Below are positions 10,164 to 21,934 of a stretch of DNA of 64,000 bases, piece after piece. Origin of the DNA: Pseudomonas alcaligenes (GTDB lineage Bacteria > Pseudomonadota > Gammaproteobacteria > Pseudomonadales > Pseudomonadaceae); assembly GCF_041729615.1 (NCBI RefSeq), contig NZ_CP154874.1, positions 1,369,001 to 1,433,000 on the forward strand. The letters run 5' to 3'. A program made the translations under genes and the position numbers. The notes under the pieces are model-generated. The model saw only the letters and a program-made list of their open reading frames with translations. It had not been told where the DNA came from and made no database searches. The first letter of the stretch is position 1, and each line of letters starts with the position of its first letter.

Positions 10164-10935
10164 CGTCTTTGCTCCGCTTGTGGGACTCGCCACGCACCGC
10201 CTTCTGGGTTTCCGTGAGGACGCCGCGCAGGATGTTCATTTCCAGCTTGCTGATACCGGCGCGCCCGTACAGGCGGCGCAGGCGGGACATCAGGTGGCGC
10301 GGATTGGCCGGATCGAGGAAGCCGATCTCCACCAGCGTACTCTCCAGATGACCGTAGAACAGCTCCAGCTCATCGGTGGTGACCGGCTGGGTATTGAGCA
10401 TCGCCGTGGTTTCCAGCTTGTTCATCTTGGTCGGCTGCCCCTGGGCAGCCAGCCAGGCCATGCGCACCTCGTAGGCCAGCACCTGTACCGCAGCCGCCAG
10501 ATTCAGCGAGCTGAACTCCGGGTTGGACGGGATGTGCACATGGAACTGACAGCGCTGCAGCTCCTCGTTGGTCAGGCCGGCGTACTCGCGACCGAACACC
10601 AGCGCCACCTCGCCACCCGTCTCGACATGCTGCAGCGAAGTGGTCGCGCATTCGCGCGGATCGAGCAGCGGCCAGGGAATGCGCCGATCACGCGCACTGG
10701 TACCGAGTGCCACGCTGCAGCCCGCCAGGGCCTCCTCGAGGGTCTCGACCACCACGGCATTGTCGAGGATGTCGGTGGCACCGGAGGCGCGCGCCACCGC
10801 CTCGCTGCTGGGGAAGTCCTCGGGATCGACCAGCACCAGGCGCGACAGGCCCATGTTCTTCATGGCCCGCGCGGCCCCACCGATGTTGCCGGGATGGCTG
10901 GTATTGACCAGCACCACGCGAATGTTCTGCAGCAC
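10156..10935 (-). CDS. trmJ: tRNA (cytidine/uridine-2'-O-)-methyltransferase TrmJ
   Basis: TrmJ is a SPOUT methyltransferase that modifies position 32 of several tRNAs. The 259-residue protein contains [33 protein letters not shown] and [16 protein letters not shown], the knotted SAM-binding motifs. The start is taken as GTG at 10935, which has GGAG 7 nt upstream and gives (M)[15 protein letters not shown], the usual N-terminus. The reading frame stays open further upstream but that part resembles no family sequence. Confidence 0.93.
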   Translation of the reverse strand: MLQNIRVVLVNTSHPGNIGGAARAMKNMGLSRLVLVDPEDFPSSEAVARASGATDILDNAVVVETLEEALAGCSVALGTSARDRRIPWPLLDPRECATTSLQHVETGGEVALVFGREYAGLTNEELQRCQFHVHIPSNPEFSSLNLAAAVQVLAYEVRMAWLAAQGQPTKMNKLETTAMLNTQPVTTDELELFYGHLESTLVEIGFLDPANPRHLMSRLRRLYGRAGISKLEMNILRGVLTETQKAVRGESHKRSKDDV

Positions 10936-11016
10936 CTGGAAGCTCCAACAAGAACGCAAAGGGCCATGAATGTTACAGAAGCCCCCGAGCCAATGCCATG
11001 CACCGCAACGAGCCGG

Positions 11017-11045
11017 CTGCACAGGAAAAGCTAGTCTGCTAGAAT
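11017..11045 (+). promoter_or_regulatory. Possible suhB promoter
   Basis: TAGAAT at 11040-11045 resembles a -10 box, and CTGCAC at 11017-11022 is a poor -35 with a 17-nt spacer. The implied transcript starts about 30 nt before the suhB ATG. The region also lies between the divergent trmJ and suhB genes. Confidence 0.4.
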
Positions 11046-11083
11046 GGCCGGCTTTCTTCTTTAACGACCCAGGTGAACCTTCC

Positions 11084-11899
11084 ATGCAGCCCATGCTGAA
11101 TATCGCGCTGCGCGCTGCGCGCAGTGCCGGCGAACTGATCATCCGCTCCATCGAACGCCTGGACGTCATCTCGGTCAACGAGAAGGATGCCCACGACTAC
11201 GTCAGCGAAGTCGACCGCGCCGCCGAGCAGACCATCATCCAGGCACTGCAGAAGGCCTACCCGACCCACGGCTTCCTCGGCGAGGAAAGCGGCAGCATCG
11301 CCGGCAGCGGCGAAGGTGCCGACTACCAGTGGATCATCGACCCTCTGGACGGCACCACCAACTTCCTGCGCGGCGTCCCGCACTTCGCCGTCAGCATCGC
11401 CTGCAAGTACCGTGGCCGCCTGGAGCACGCCGTGGTCCTCGACCCGGTGCGCCAGGAGGAATTCACCGCCAGCCGTGGCCGCGGCGCCGCGATCAACGGC
11501 CGCCGCCTGCGCGTGAGCAACCGCAAGAGCCTGGACGGCGCCCTGCTGGGCACCGGCTTCCCGTTCCGCGCAGAACAGGTGGACAACCTGGACAACTACC
11601 TGGGCATGTTCCGCAGCCTGGTCGGGCAGACCGCCGGCATCCGCCGCGCCGGCGCCGCCAGCCTGGACCTGGCCTACGTCGCCGCCGGTCGCTACGACGC
11701 CTTCTGGGAGTTCGGCCTTTCCGAGTGGGACATGGCCGCCGGCGCCCTGCTGATCCAGGAAGCGGGCGGTCTGGTCAGCGACTTCAGCGGCGGCCACGAT
11801 TTCCTCGAGAAGGGCCAGATCGTCGCCGGCAACACCAAGTGCTTCAAGGCAGTGCTGACCGCCATCCAGCCGCACCTGGCGCCCTCGATGAAACGCTGA
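11084..11899 (+). CDS. suhB: Inositol-1-monophosphatase family protein SuhB
   Basis: SuhB is a Mg-dependent inositol monophosphatase fold protein. In enterobacteria it also acts as a Nus factor for rRNA antitermination, and in P. aeruginosa it affects virulence regulation. The 271-residue protein has the metal motifs GEESG, DPLDGTTNF and WDMAAGALLIQEAGG. The ATG at 11084 is chosen because it gives the family N-terminus MQPMLNIALRAARSAGE; upstream in-frame codons lie in the promoter region. It is monocistronic, followed by a strong terminator. Confidence 0.95.
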   Translation: MQPMLNIALRAARSAGELIIRSIERLDVISVNEKDAHDYVSEVDRAAEQTIIQALQKAYPTHGFLGEESGSIAGSGEGADYQWIIDPLDGTTNFLRGVPHFAVSIACKYRGRLEHAVVLDPVRQEEFTASRGRGAAINGRRLRVSNRKSLDGALLGTGFPFRAEQVDNLDNYLGMFRSLVGQTAGIRRAGAASLDLAYVAAGRYDAFWEFGLSEWDMAAGALLIQEAGGLVSDFSGGHDFLEKGQIVAGNTKCFKAVLTAIQPHLAPSMKR

Positions 11900-11911
11900 T
11901 CGCCAGCCAAT

Positions 11912-11941
11912 AAAAAACCGCCCCGAGGGGCGGTTTTTTAT
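11912..11941. terminator. Bidirectional intrinsic terminator after suhB
   Basis: The stem AACCGCCCC / GGGGCGGTT with a GA-centred loop is flanked by A-run and T-run on either side, so it can end both suhB (plus) and the convergent glycine-zipper gene (minus). Confidence 0.93.
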
Positions 11942-11951
11942 TCTCGAACCG

Positions 11952-12500
11952 TTACTGCACGGCTTGGGATTGCTGCACCAGTACCAGCTGCCCTTCCTTG
12001 TTCACCGGAATCTGCGCGCCCGGATCGCGATCCATGCGTACCTGGCCGATCTTGCCGTCCAACTGATACTTCACGTCGTAGCCGACCACCTTCTCGCTGG
12101 TATCGACCACCGTGCTGCAACGGGTTTCCGTGGCGGTGTAGGTATCGCGCTCCTGCATGCCCTCCTGCACCTTGTTGCCGGCATAACCACCACCGACGGC
12201 GCCTGCCACGGTGGCGATCTTCTTGCCGCTGCCGCCACCGATCTGGTTGCCCAGCAGGCCACCGGCCACGGCACCGATCACGGTACCGGCGATCTGGTGC
12301 TGGTCCTTGACCGGTGCCTGGCGGGTCACGGCCACATCCTTGCACACCTCGCGCGGTGTCTTGATGGTTTCCTTGACCGGCTGTACGGCCAGCACTTCGG
12401 CATACTGCGGGCCGCTGACCAGGCTATAGGTCGCCACGGCACCGCCGGCAGTAACGCCCACCGCGCCCAGCACCGCACCCACGATCATCGACTTGTTCAT
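11952..12500 (-). CDS. Glycine-zipper 2TM-domain protein (YcfJ/SlyB-like)
   Basis: This 182-residue envelope protein has an N-terminal hydrophobic segment (MNKSMIVGAVLGAVGVTAGGAVATYSLV, split across about residues 1-28), then a glycine-zipper domain of the Rickettsia 17-kDa antigen type (VIGAVAGGLLGNQIGGGSGKK and ATVAGAVGGGYAGNKVQE, residues about 88-130), and a C-terminal beta domain. There is no lipobox, so it is anchored or secreted rather than a lipoprotein. The start at 12500 has GAGGAGGG just upstream. Members are outer-membrane or stress-related; the exact function is unknown. Confidence 0.82.
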   Translation of the reverse strand: MNKSMIVGAVLGAVGVTAGGAVATYSLVSGPQYAEVLAVQPVKETIKTPREVCKDVAVTRQAPVKDQHQIAGTVIGAVAGGLLGNQIGGGSGKKIATVAGAVGGGYAGNKVQEGMQERDTYTATETRCSTVVDTSEKVVGYDVKYQLDGKIGQVRMDRDPGAQIPVNKEGQLVLVQQSQAVQ

Positions 12501-12633
12501 CTGGCCCTCCTCAGGCTCTGACCGAGCGTTATTTTCGCCCTCTTCCCTGCCTTGGATGGACGCCCGACAGATGAGTTCCTCAGGCGCTCCGGCAACACCG
12601 ACAAATGGGAGCCCCTTCACACCCCGGAAACGA

Positions 12634-12659
12634 CAAGGCCCGGCATATGCCGGGCCTTG
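12634..12659 (-). terminator. Perfect palindromic hairpin after secF
   Basis: A perfect 13-bp-arm palindrome (CAAGGCCCGGCAT and its complement) lies 15 nt past the secF stop. The T-tract on the minus strand is weak (TCGTTTCC), so it may be an inefficient terminator or a transcript-stabilising stem. Confidence 0.65.
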
Positions 12660-12674
12660 CGAGGAGCAACGAGA

Positions 12675-13583
12675 TCAGGGGCGATCATCCACCTCTTCCG
12701 CCTCCACCGGCGGAATCAGATCGTCACGCGTCAGCTTCAGCCAGATCAGCAGAATGCTGGCGATGTATACCGAGGAGTAGGTACCGGCGGTGACGCCGAT
12801 GAACAACGCCAGGGAGAAGCCCCACAGGTTCTCGCCACCGAACACCATCAGCGCAATGATCGCCAGCAGGGTGGAAATCGAGGTCGCCAGGGTACGCAGC
12901 AGGGTCTGGGTGGTGGAAATGTTGATGTTCTCGATCAGATCGGCCTTGCGCAGCACGCGGAAGTTCTCGCGGATACGGTCGAACACCACGATGGTGTCGT
13001 TCAGCGAGTAACCGATCAGCGCCAGCACCGCGGCCAGCACAGTCAGATCGAAGGGGATCTGGAAGAAGGAGAACACGCCGAGAGTGACGATCACGTCGTG
13101 GATCAACGAGACGATGGCACCGAAGCCGAACTTCCACTGGAAGCGGAAGGCCACGTAGAGCAGGATGCCGCCGAGAGCCAGCAGCATGCCCAGGCCACCC
13201 TGGTCGCGCAGTTCCTCGCCTACCGCGGGACCGACGAACTCGACCCGCTTGACGCTGAACTGCTCGGCACTGACCTTGTCCAGGTCCGCCGCAAGCCTGT
13301 TGCCTAGCTGCGGATCGTCGCCCTGCAGGCGCACCACCACATCGGTGGTGGCACCGAAGTGCTGCACCACGGCATCGCCGTAGCCGGCTTCGGCCAGCTG
13401 CCCGCGCACCTTGGCCAGATCGGCTGGCTGCTCGTAGGTCAGCTCGATCAGCGCACCGCCGGTAAAGTCCAGGCCGAAGTTGAGGCCCTTGATCGCCAGG
13501 CTGCCGAGCGACACCAGGGTCAGCAGTACGGTCACGGCAAACGCCAGGTGGCGAATGCCCATGAAGTTGATTACACGTTTCAT
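12675..13583 (-). CDS. secF: Protein translocase subunit SecF
   Basis: SecF, with SecD and YajC, uses the proton motive force to help late steps of Sec export. The 302-residue protein has six membrane segments: one near residue 20, a periplasmic loop with GLDFTGGALIEL, and five more in the C-terminal half including GYSLNDTIVVFDRIREN. The start at 13583 (MKRVINFMGIRHLAF) fits the usual 300-305 aa length. It lies 13 nt after secD. Confidence 0.95.
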   Translation of the reverse strand: MKRVINFMGIRHLAFAVTVLLTLVSLGSLAIKGLNFGLDFTGGALIELTYEQPADLAKVRGQLAEAGYGDAVVQHFGATTDVVVRLQGDDPQLGNRLAADLDKVSAEQFSVKRVEFVGPAVGEELRDQGGLGMLLALGGILLYVAFRFQWKFGFGAIVSLIHDVIVTLGVFSFFQIPFDLTVLAAVLALIGYSLNDTIVVFDRIRENFRVLRKADLIENINISTTQTLLRTLATSISTLLAIIALMVFGGENLWGFSLALFIGVTAGTYSSVYIASILLIWLKLTRDDLIPPVEAEEVDDRP

Positions 13584-13596
13584 CGCAGGCCGCCCC

Positions 13597-15465
13597 TTAG
13601 ATCCACAGCTTCTTGAAATCACGGCCACCGAAGATCAGGTTGACCATGGCACGGGTCACGAAGATGGCCGTGAACATCGAGGTGATGATGCCGAGCGACA
13701 TGGTCACGGCGAAGCCCTTGACCGGCCCGGTGCCCATAGCGAACAGGATGCCACCGACCAGCAGGGTGGTCAGGTTGCCGTCGAGAATCGCCGAGAAGGC
13801 GCGATCGAAGCCCTCGTGAATGGCGCGCTGCACCGACAGGCCGTTGGCGATCTCCTCTCGGATACGCGAGAAGATCAGCACGTTGGCGTCCACCGCCATG
13901 CCCATGGTCAGCACGATACCGGCGATGCCCGGCAGGGTCAGGGTCGCGCCCAGCACCGACATCAGCGCCAGCAGCAGGACCATGTTGAAGCCCAGGGCCA
14001 CAGTCGCCAGCACGCCAAAGAAGCGGTAGATAGCGATGATGAACAGCGACACGAAGATCATGCCCCAGATCGACGCATCGATACCCTTGGCGATGTTGTC
14101 GGCACCCAGGCTCGGGCCGATGGTGCGCTCCTCGGCGAAGTACATCGGCGCCGCCAGGCCACCGGCGCGCAGCAGCAGGGCCAGCTCGGAAGACTCGCCC
14201 TGGCCGTCCAGGCCGGTGATGCGGAAACTGCTGCCCAGCGCCGACTGGATGGTCGCCAGGCTGATGATCTTCTTCTCTTCCTTGAAGGCCTGAACCGCGA
14301 CTTCCTTCTCGACGCCGTCGACCACCTGCTTGACGTAGCGGGTCAGCGGCTTCTGCTCGATGAAGATCACCGCCATGCTGCGCCCGACGTTGTTGCGGGT
14401 GGCACGGTTCATCAGGTCGCCACCGTGGCCATCCAGACGGATGTTCACCTGCGGACGGCCGTTCTCGTCGTAGCTGGCCTGGGCATCAGTGACCTGGTCA
14501 CCGGTGATGATCAGGCTGCGCTCCAGATCCACCGGCGGGCGGCCGGCTTCGCGGAACTCGAAGGACTCGGTGGAGGCGCGCGCCGCGTCCGGCTCGGCCT
14601 GCAGGCGGAACTCCAGGTTGGCGGTCTTGCCGAGGATACGCTTGGCCTCGGCGGTGTCCTGCACGCCCGGCAGCTCGACCACGATGCGGTTGGCGCCCTG
14701 GCGCTGAACCAGCGGCTCGGCCACGCCCAGCTCGTTGACCCGGTTGCGCACGGTGGTCAAGTTCTGCTTGATCGAGTATTCGCGGATTTCCGCGCGCTTG
14801 GCCTCGGTCAGCGCCAGACGCAGCACCTGCAACTCGTTGCGCGAGGCAGTGGTCAGGTCGAAGTCGCTGAAACTCTTGCGCACCAGCTCCTGGGCCTTGT
14901 CCAGCGCCTCGCCGTCGGCGAAGCCCAGCTGGATGGCGCCGTCCTGCTGCGGCAGGCTGCGATAGCGCACGCGCTCTTTGCGCAGCAGGCTCTTGATCTC
15001 GCTCTCGTAGACCTTCAGGCGAGCGTCCATGGCCTTGTCCATGTCCACTTCCAGCAGGAAGTGCACACCACCGGACAGGTCCAGGCCCAGCTTCATCGGG
15101 CCGGCACCCAGGCTGCGCAGCCATTCGGGCGTGGTCGGCGCCAGGTTGAGGGCCACCACGTAGTCGTCACCGAGCAGCTTGCGCACCAGCTCCTTGGCCG
15201 GCAGCTGGTCTTCCTGCTTGCTCAGGCGCAGCAGTGCACCCTTGCCCTGCTTGCTCAGAGTGGCCGACTTGACCGCGATACCGGCATCGTTCAGCGCTTT
15301 GCCAATGCGATCGAGGTCGGCCTGGCCGACCTCCAGCGCCGTACTGGCACCGCTGATCTGGATCGCCGGATCGTCCGGATAGAGATTGGGTGCGGAGTAG
15401 ATGAAACCGACCACCAGCACAGCCAGGATCAGCAGGTACTTCCACAGGGGGAACTTATTGAGCAT
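13597..15465 (-). CDS. secD: Protein translocase subunit SecD
   Basis: SecD is the large partner of SecF, with a big periplasmic P1 domain. The 622-residue protein starts MLNKFPLWKYLLILAVLVVG (first membrane helix), has LGLDLSGGVHFLLEVD, and carries five C-terminal helices (about 455-610) including GMAVDANVLIFSRIREE. It lies between yajC and secF. The yajC-secD gap contains a perfect 9-bp stem-loop (15484-15506). Confidence 0.97.
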   Translation of the reverse strand: MLNKFPLWKYLLILAVLVVGFIYSAPNLYPDDPAIQISGASTALEVGQADLDRIGKALNDAGIAVKSATLSKQGKGALLRLSKQEDQLPAKELVRKLLGDDYVVALNLAPTTPEWLRSLGAGPMKLGLDLSGGVHFLLEVDMDKAMDARLKVYESEIKSLLRKERVRYRSLPQQDGAIQLGFADGEALDKAQELVRKSFSDFDLTTASRNELQVLRLALTEAKRAEIREYSIKQNLTTVRNRVNELGVAEPLVQRQGANRIVVELPGVQDTAEAKRILGKTANLEFRLQAEPDAARASTESFEFREAGRPPVDLERSLIITGDQVTDAQASYDENGRPQVNIRLDGHGGDLMNRATRNNVGRSMAVIFIEQKPLTRYVKQVVDGVEKEVAVQAFKEEKKIISLATIQSALGSSFRITGLDGQGESSELALLLRAGGLAAPMYFAEERTIGPSLGADNIAKGIDASIWGMIFVSLFIIAIYRFFGVLATVALGFNMVLLLALMSVLGATLTLPGIAGIVLTMGMAVDANVLIFSRIREEIANGLSVQRAIHEGFDRAFSAILDGNLTTLLVGGILFAMGTGPVKGFAVTMSLGIITSMFTAIFVTRAMVNLIFGGRDFKKLWI

Positions 15466-15483
15466 GACGCCGCCCGTTATGAC

Positions 15484-15506
15484 ACGGGGCGCCTGATGCG
15501 CCCCGT
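15484..15506 (-). other. Intercistronic stem-loop between yajC and secD
   Basis: ACGGGGCGC and GCGCCCCGT pair perfectly around a 5-nt loop. There is no T-run after it in the direction of transcription, so it is more likely a processing or stability element than a terminator. Confidence 0.5.
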
Positions 15507-15525
15507 AGTGGTGAACGAAGAATCG

Positions 15526-15867
15526 TTAGATGGCTTTCAGGGTGCCCTTCGGCAGGGTCGCAGCAATGGCCTGCTTCTGGAACTTCAGTTCGACGTTGTC
15601 GGAAACCTCGATCACCACGAAATCGTCGGTCACCTTGGTGACCTTGCCGGCGATGCCGCCGCTGGTGACCACTTCATCGCCTTTCTGCAGGCTGCCGAGC
15701 AGGTTCTTGTGCTCCTTGGCGCGCTTGGCCTGGGGACGCCAGATCATCAGATAGAAGATGACCAGGAAGCCGATCAGGAACACCCACTCGAAGCCACTGC
15801 CGGCAGGGCCGGCGGCGGCGGCCGGAGCGGCGGCATCGGCGTAGGCGGCGGGAATCAGAAAGCTCAT
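15526..15867 (-). CDS. yajC: Sec translocon accessory protein YajC
   Basis: YajC is a small inner-membrane partner of SecDF. The 113-residue protein has an N-terminal Ala-rich region, one membrane helix (GFEWVFLIGFLVIFYLMIW, about 26-44) followed by RPQAKRAKEHKNLL, and a cytoplasmic beta domain with GDEVVTSGGIAGKVTKV. Order yajC-secD-secF downstream of tgt is standard in gamma-proteobacteria. Confidence 0.96.
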   Translation of the reverse strand: MSFLIPAAYADAAAPAAAAGPAGSGFEWVFLIGFLVIFYLMIWRPQAKRAKEHKNLLGSLQKGDEVVTSGGIAGKVTKVTDDFVVIEVSDNVELKFQKQAIAATLPKGTLKAI

Positions 15868-15907
15868 GGCAAACTCCTATTGCAAGGTCTGGAAACTGTT
15901 GTGGTCG

Positions 15908-15930
15908 GCGCCCGCACGATGTGCGGGCGC
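15908..15930 (-). other. Stem-loop in the tgt-yajC gap
   Basis: Perfect 10-bp arms GCGCCCGCAC and GTGCGGGCGC enclose a 3-nt loop between the tgt stop and the yajC start. No T-tract follows on the minus strand, so termination is doubtful. Confidence 0.45.
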
Positions 15931-15986
15931 TGGCAGGAACTGGGGCACCTCCGAGATGGGATGCGTCCCGGCCTATTTCAATCCCG

Positions 15987-19006
<3,020 letters not shown>

Positions 19007-19155
19007 CGATACCCCGCCTGCCCGAGCATAGCCGACAACCCTCGTGAACGGGCTACCGCAACCCCCTCAGCCCCCCCTGAATCAAAGCCACCGCAGGCGG
19101 AAACCCGGAGAGCCCGGATGGCTCTCGGAGCGCCTGTCTCGCTGCCTCGGCGCGA

Positions 19156-19184
19156 TTGACCACCCCAGGACGCCTCCCTATACT
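19156..19184 (+). promoter_or_regulatory. Strong sigma-70 promoter of tRNA-Leu
   Basis: TTGACC (19156-19161) and TATACT (19179-19184) are separated by exactly 17 nt. The -10 is followed by a GC-rich discriminator (GCGCGCCC), typical of stringently controlled stable-RNA promoters. The tRNA begins 13 nt later. Confidence 0.9.
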
Positions 19185-19197
19185 GCGCGCCCATCGT

Positions 19198-19282
19198 GCC
19201 TCGGTGGCGGAATCGGTAGACGCGGCGGATTCAAAATCCGTTTTCGAAAGAAGTGAGAGTTCGAGTCTCTCCCGGGGCACCA
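19198..19282 (+). tRNA. tRNA-Leu (anticodon CAA)
   Basis: The 85-nt class II tRNA has acceptor arms GCCTCGG / CCGGGGC (one T-G pair), an anticodon stem GCGGA / TCCGT around loop TTCAAAA giving anticodon CAA, a long variable arm, and an encoded CCA end. It reads UUG codons. Confidence 0.97.
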
Positions 19283-19535
19283 CGTTTTTCTCCCTCCCAA
19301 ATTGCCTGCAAAGCCTCTGGAATCGCCTGTTCCGGAGGGGTTGGCAAATCAGATTGAGTTAGCGTAGAGTGGGTCAACTGTGTTTGCATGGGTCGCCTTG
19401 AATCGTGACCTGGTGCAGTAGATCCTAGATCCGCTACATCCCGCTCGACTTCTCTTACTCTCTGCAACCAGTTCCAGCCCTCTCGCGCACAACGCAAGAG
19501 GCTGTCATCAACTCTAGTTTCAAGGAAATAAGACA
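19283..19535 (+). other. Non-coding stretch: tRNA trailer and long leader of the cold-shock gene
   Basis: No convincing gene is present in these 253 nt. A T-rich run (GTTTTTCTCC) follows the tRNA. The rest may be the 5' leader of csp; CspA-family mRNAs often have leaders of 100-200 nt. I could not assign a promoter here with confidence. Confidence 0.5.
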
Positions 19536-19748
19536 ATGTCGAATCGTCAAACCGGCACCGTCAAATGGTTCAACGACGAGAAGGGCTTCGGCTTCATCAC
19601 CCCCGAGAGCGGTCCGGATCTGTTCGTGCACTTCCGCGCTATCGAAGGTTCGGGCTTCCGTAGCCTGAAAGAAGGCCAGAAGGTCACCTTCGAAGCCGTG
19701 CAAGGCCAGAAAGGCATGCAAGCCGACAAGGTCCAGGTTCTGGGCTAA
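19536..19748 (+). CDS. Cold-shock domain protein (CspA family)
   Basis: This 70-residue single OB-fold RNA/DNA chaperone begins [24 protein letters not shown]1 (KGFGFI) and RNP2 (LFVHF) are intact. It is a complete, monocistronic gene ended by a strong terminator. Sequence alone does not tell whether it is cold-induced; the long leader makes post-transcriptional control plausible. Confidence 0.96.
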   Translation: MSNRQTGTVKWFNDEKGFGFITPESGPDLFVHFRAIEGSGFRSLKEGQKVTFEAVQGQKGMQADKVQVLG

Positions 19749-19766
19749 TCGCTGCTGCTAAGAAAG

Positions 19767-19797
19767 AGCCCCTGATGGCAACATCAGGGGCTTTTTT
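19767..19797 (+). terminator. Intrinsic terminator of csp
   Basis: AGCCCCTGATG pairs with CATCAGGGGCT around the loop GCAA, followed by a run of T. Confidence 0.96.
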
Positions 19798-19856
19798 GTG
19801 CCCGTCGCACGCACCCCGTACAATCGCGCGCAGTCTCTATCCGCCGCGAGCCATCC

Positions 19857-20351
19857 ATGCCCAAGCACCTGCTGCGCCCCCAGGGCGACTTTCCTTCCGC
19901 CGGCCCGATCCGTCGCTTCGCCGCGATCTTCTACGACTTCCTGCTGTGCATCGCCCTGCTGATGGTGGTCACTCTGCTGTACAAGGGGGTGCAGATGGCC
20001 ATCTATGGCGAGGAGCGGCTGCGCCAGATGTCCGATGCCGGTGCCCTGGACGGCGACCCGCTGCTGTCCACCCTGCTGGTGATGAGCCTGTTCGGCTTCT
20101 TCGCCAAGTTCTGGACCCACAACGGCCAGACCCTCGGCATGCAGGTCTGGGGCCTGCGCATCCAGAATGCCGACGGCACGGCCATCAGCCTGTGGCAGGC
20201 GCTGCTGCGCTTCGTCGTGGCGATCGGCTCCTGGCTGTTCTGCGGCCTGGGCTTCCTCTGGGTACTGTGGGACAAGGACAAGCGCAGCTGGCACGACATC
20301 TACTCGGAGAGTCGCGTCGTGCAGCTGCCGAAGAACATCCACAAGAAGTAA
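19857..20351 (+). CDS. RDD-family integral membrane protein
   Basis: This 164-residue membrane protein carries the RDD domain: IRRFAAIFYDFLLCIALLMVV (Arg plus Asp in helix 1, about 18-40), a second helix near 70-90 with FFAKFWTHNGQTLGMQVWGL, and a third helix near 118-136. It ends with the usual DKDKRSWHDIYSESRVV segment. RDD proteins are of uncertain function; some act in ion homeostasis. It is convergent with the GIDE gene. Confidence 0.88.
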   Translation: MPKHLLRPQGDFPSAGPIRRFAAIFYDFLLCIALLMVVTLLYKGVQMAIYGEERLRQMSDAGALDGDPLLSTLLVMSLFGFFAKFWTHNGQTLGMQVWGLRIQNADGTAISLWQALLRFVVAIGSWLFCGLGFLWVLWDKDKRSWHDIYSESRVVQLPKNIHKK

Positions 20352-20357
20352 CCGGCC

Positions 20358-21281
20358 TCAGCCGGCGGCCAGCCCCGGCAGCAGCACGTTGCCGACCAGC
20401 CAGGCAGTAGCCAGCGCGCCGGCCAGGCAGAGCAGCGCGCCGCCGGCGGCCTGCCAGTAGAAGCCGCGCGCCAGCACGTCCTCGCCATGGCTGGAGAGGA
20501 TGAAGGGATAGGATTCGCCCGGCTTGCGCAGCTGGTGGTGCACCGGCACCTCGCCACGCCCCAGTTGCCGACGCTGCGCCTCGGCGCACGCCGACTCGCG
20601 CATGCGCTCCCACTCACGCTGATCGAGCTGACCGTCGCCATTGCTGTCGAAGCGCTGCAGCAGACCGGCGAAATCACTCTTCCACTCGCGCACCACGGCC
20701 CCCTGGGCCAGGGTCAGGTCGAACGCCTCGGCACCGCCCTGGGTGCGGAAGTCGCCGATGGCGTAGAGCGGCTGGCCGGCGTGCAGACGTTCCTCGGTGT
20801 AGCGGTACTGACCATCGCCCATCAGCAGCATGCCGAGCAGGCCCAGCCCGCCCCCCTCGCTGCCGCCCAGCGGGCGACGCTCGCTGCCATGCCAGACCTG
20901 GCGCGTGGCAGGCCGCACCTCGGCGCCCCGCGGATTGACCAGGCACTCGCCGGTGGCATCCCTGAGCCGCAGCCAGGCCTCGCTGGAGCCGCTCTCCACC
21001 ACCCGCCAGCGGCGCTGCTTGCCGCTGCGCTCGTACTCCTCGATCTTGAAGCGCCACCACAGGCAGGGCGTGCCGGTCAGCGGCGCACGTACCTCGCCTT
21101 CGTCCAGCGCATGCAGCACGCCATACAACTCGACATAGCCCTGGGCCGCGGAACGGATCTTCGAGGTCGGCGTGTTGAGCAGGAAGCGCGCCTCGGACAG
21201 GCGCTTGATGCACCACCAGCCGCCGCCGACGCAGGCGCCGACGCTGAAGGCCATGCTGATGGCCAGGCCGCCGACACCCAT
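20358..21281 (-). CDS. GIDE-domain membrane protein with an EF-hand
   Basis: The 307-residue protein has an N-terminal membrane segment (about 5-25), a GIDE-like domain (about 40-210; TGTPCLWWRFKIEEYERSG, GQPLYAIGDFR), a canonical EF-hand loop DSNGDGQLDQRE (about 220-231) and a C-terminal membrane helix (about 275-300). GIDE domains occur in eukaryotic MULAN/MAPL ubiquitin ligases, but no RING finger is present here, so no ligase activity is implied. It starts 1 nt after lemA, so the two are probably co-translated. The role is unknown; calcium binding is inferred from the EF-hand. Confidence 0.78.
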   Translation of the reverse strand: MGVGGLAISMAFSVGACVGGGWWCIKRLSEARFLLNTPTSKIRSAAQGYVELYGVLHALDEGEVRAPLTGTPCLWWRFKIEEYERSGKQRRWRVVESGSSEAWLRLRDATGECLVNPRGAEVRPATRQVWHGSERRPLGGSEGGGLGLLGMLLMGDGQYRYTEERLHAGQPLYAIGDFRTQGGAEAFDLTLAQGAVVREWKSDFAGLLQRFDSNGDGQLDQREWERMRESACAEAQRRQLGRGEVPVHHQLRKPGESYPFILSSHGEDVLARGFYWQAAGGALLCLAGALATAWLVGNVLLPGLAAG

Positions 21282-21282
21282 C

Positions 21283-21855
21283 TCAGTTGAACAGCGACTT
21301 GAGGTCGACGTCGGCCTTCTCTTCCTCGCTGAACTGCAGCAGCTCGGCCGCCTGGAAGGCGAACAGCCGCGCCAGGATCACATCGGGGAATTGCTCGATG
21401 CGCACGTTGTTCAGGTTGACCGCCTCGTTGTACAGCTCGCGGCGATCGGCGATGGCGTTCTCCAGGCCGGAGATGCGCTGCTGCAGGTGCTGGAAGCTCT
21501 CGTTGGCCTTCAGCTCCGGGTAGTTCTCGGCCAGGGCGAACAACTGGCCGAGGCCGGCGCGCAAGGTGCTCTCGGCCTTGCCCAGGGCACCCACGTCGTG
21601 CTGCTCGCGGGCACTGGCCACGGCGCTGCGCGCGGCGATCACCCGTTCCAGGGTGGTGCGCTCGTGCTGCATGTACTGCTTGCAGGTCTCCACCAGCTTG
21701 GGCAGTTCGTCGTGGCGCTGCTTGAGCAACACGTCGATGTTCGACCAGGCCTTGCTCACCCCGTGCTTGAGGCGCACCAGGCCGTTGTAGAGGACCACCG
21801 CCCAGGCGGCGAGAAGAAACAGCACGACGAGTACAGCGACGGCGGTGAGACTCAT
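21283..21855 (-). CDS. LemA-family protein
   Basis: This 190-residue LemA-fold protein has an N-terminal membrane anchor (SLTAVAVLVVLFLLAAWAVV) followed by YNGLVRLKHGVSKAWSNIDVLLKQRHDELPKL (split over residues 24-56) and the C-terminal QFPDVILARLFAF motif. The start at 21855 has AAGGAG 8 nt upstream; a TTG two codons earlier is too close to it. LemA proteins are exposed coiled bundles of unclear function, often next to TPM or GIDE proteins, as here. This is not the GacS sensor once called LemA. Confidence 0.9.
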   Translation of the reverse strand: MSLTAVAVLVVLFLLAAWAVVLYNGLVRLKHGVSKAWSNIDVLLKQRHDELPKLVETCKQYMQHERTTLERVIAARSAVASAREQHDVGALGKAESTLRAGLGQLFALAENYPELKANESFQHLQQRISGLENAIADRRELYNEAVNLNNVRIEQFPDVILARLFAFQAAELLQFSEEEKADVDLKSLFN

Positions 21856-21934
21856 GGGCAACGCTCCTTGTGAACTGCCGGCATTCTAGCGACAGCGAGG
21901 CGGGCGTCCATAGAAGTCGCGATCACGAAAATGC

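Noticed and set aside
11187..11913. Extra plus-strand frames inside suhB
   Set aside because: They are Arg/Pro/Ala-rich out-of-frame readings of a complete gene.
19053..19536. Minus-strand open frames across the tRNA, with peptides such as ERLELSLLSKTDFESAAS and GETRTLTSFENGF
   Set aside because: These are the well-known false proteins read from the antisense of tRNA-Leu genes; there is no start signal or coding character beyond the tRNA.
20358..21281. Bacterial ubiquitin ligase based on the GIDE domain
   Set aside because: No RING finger or other catalytic cysteine pattern is present; only the GIDE-like and EF-hand parts are supported.
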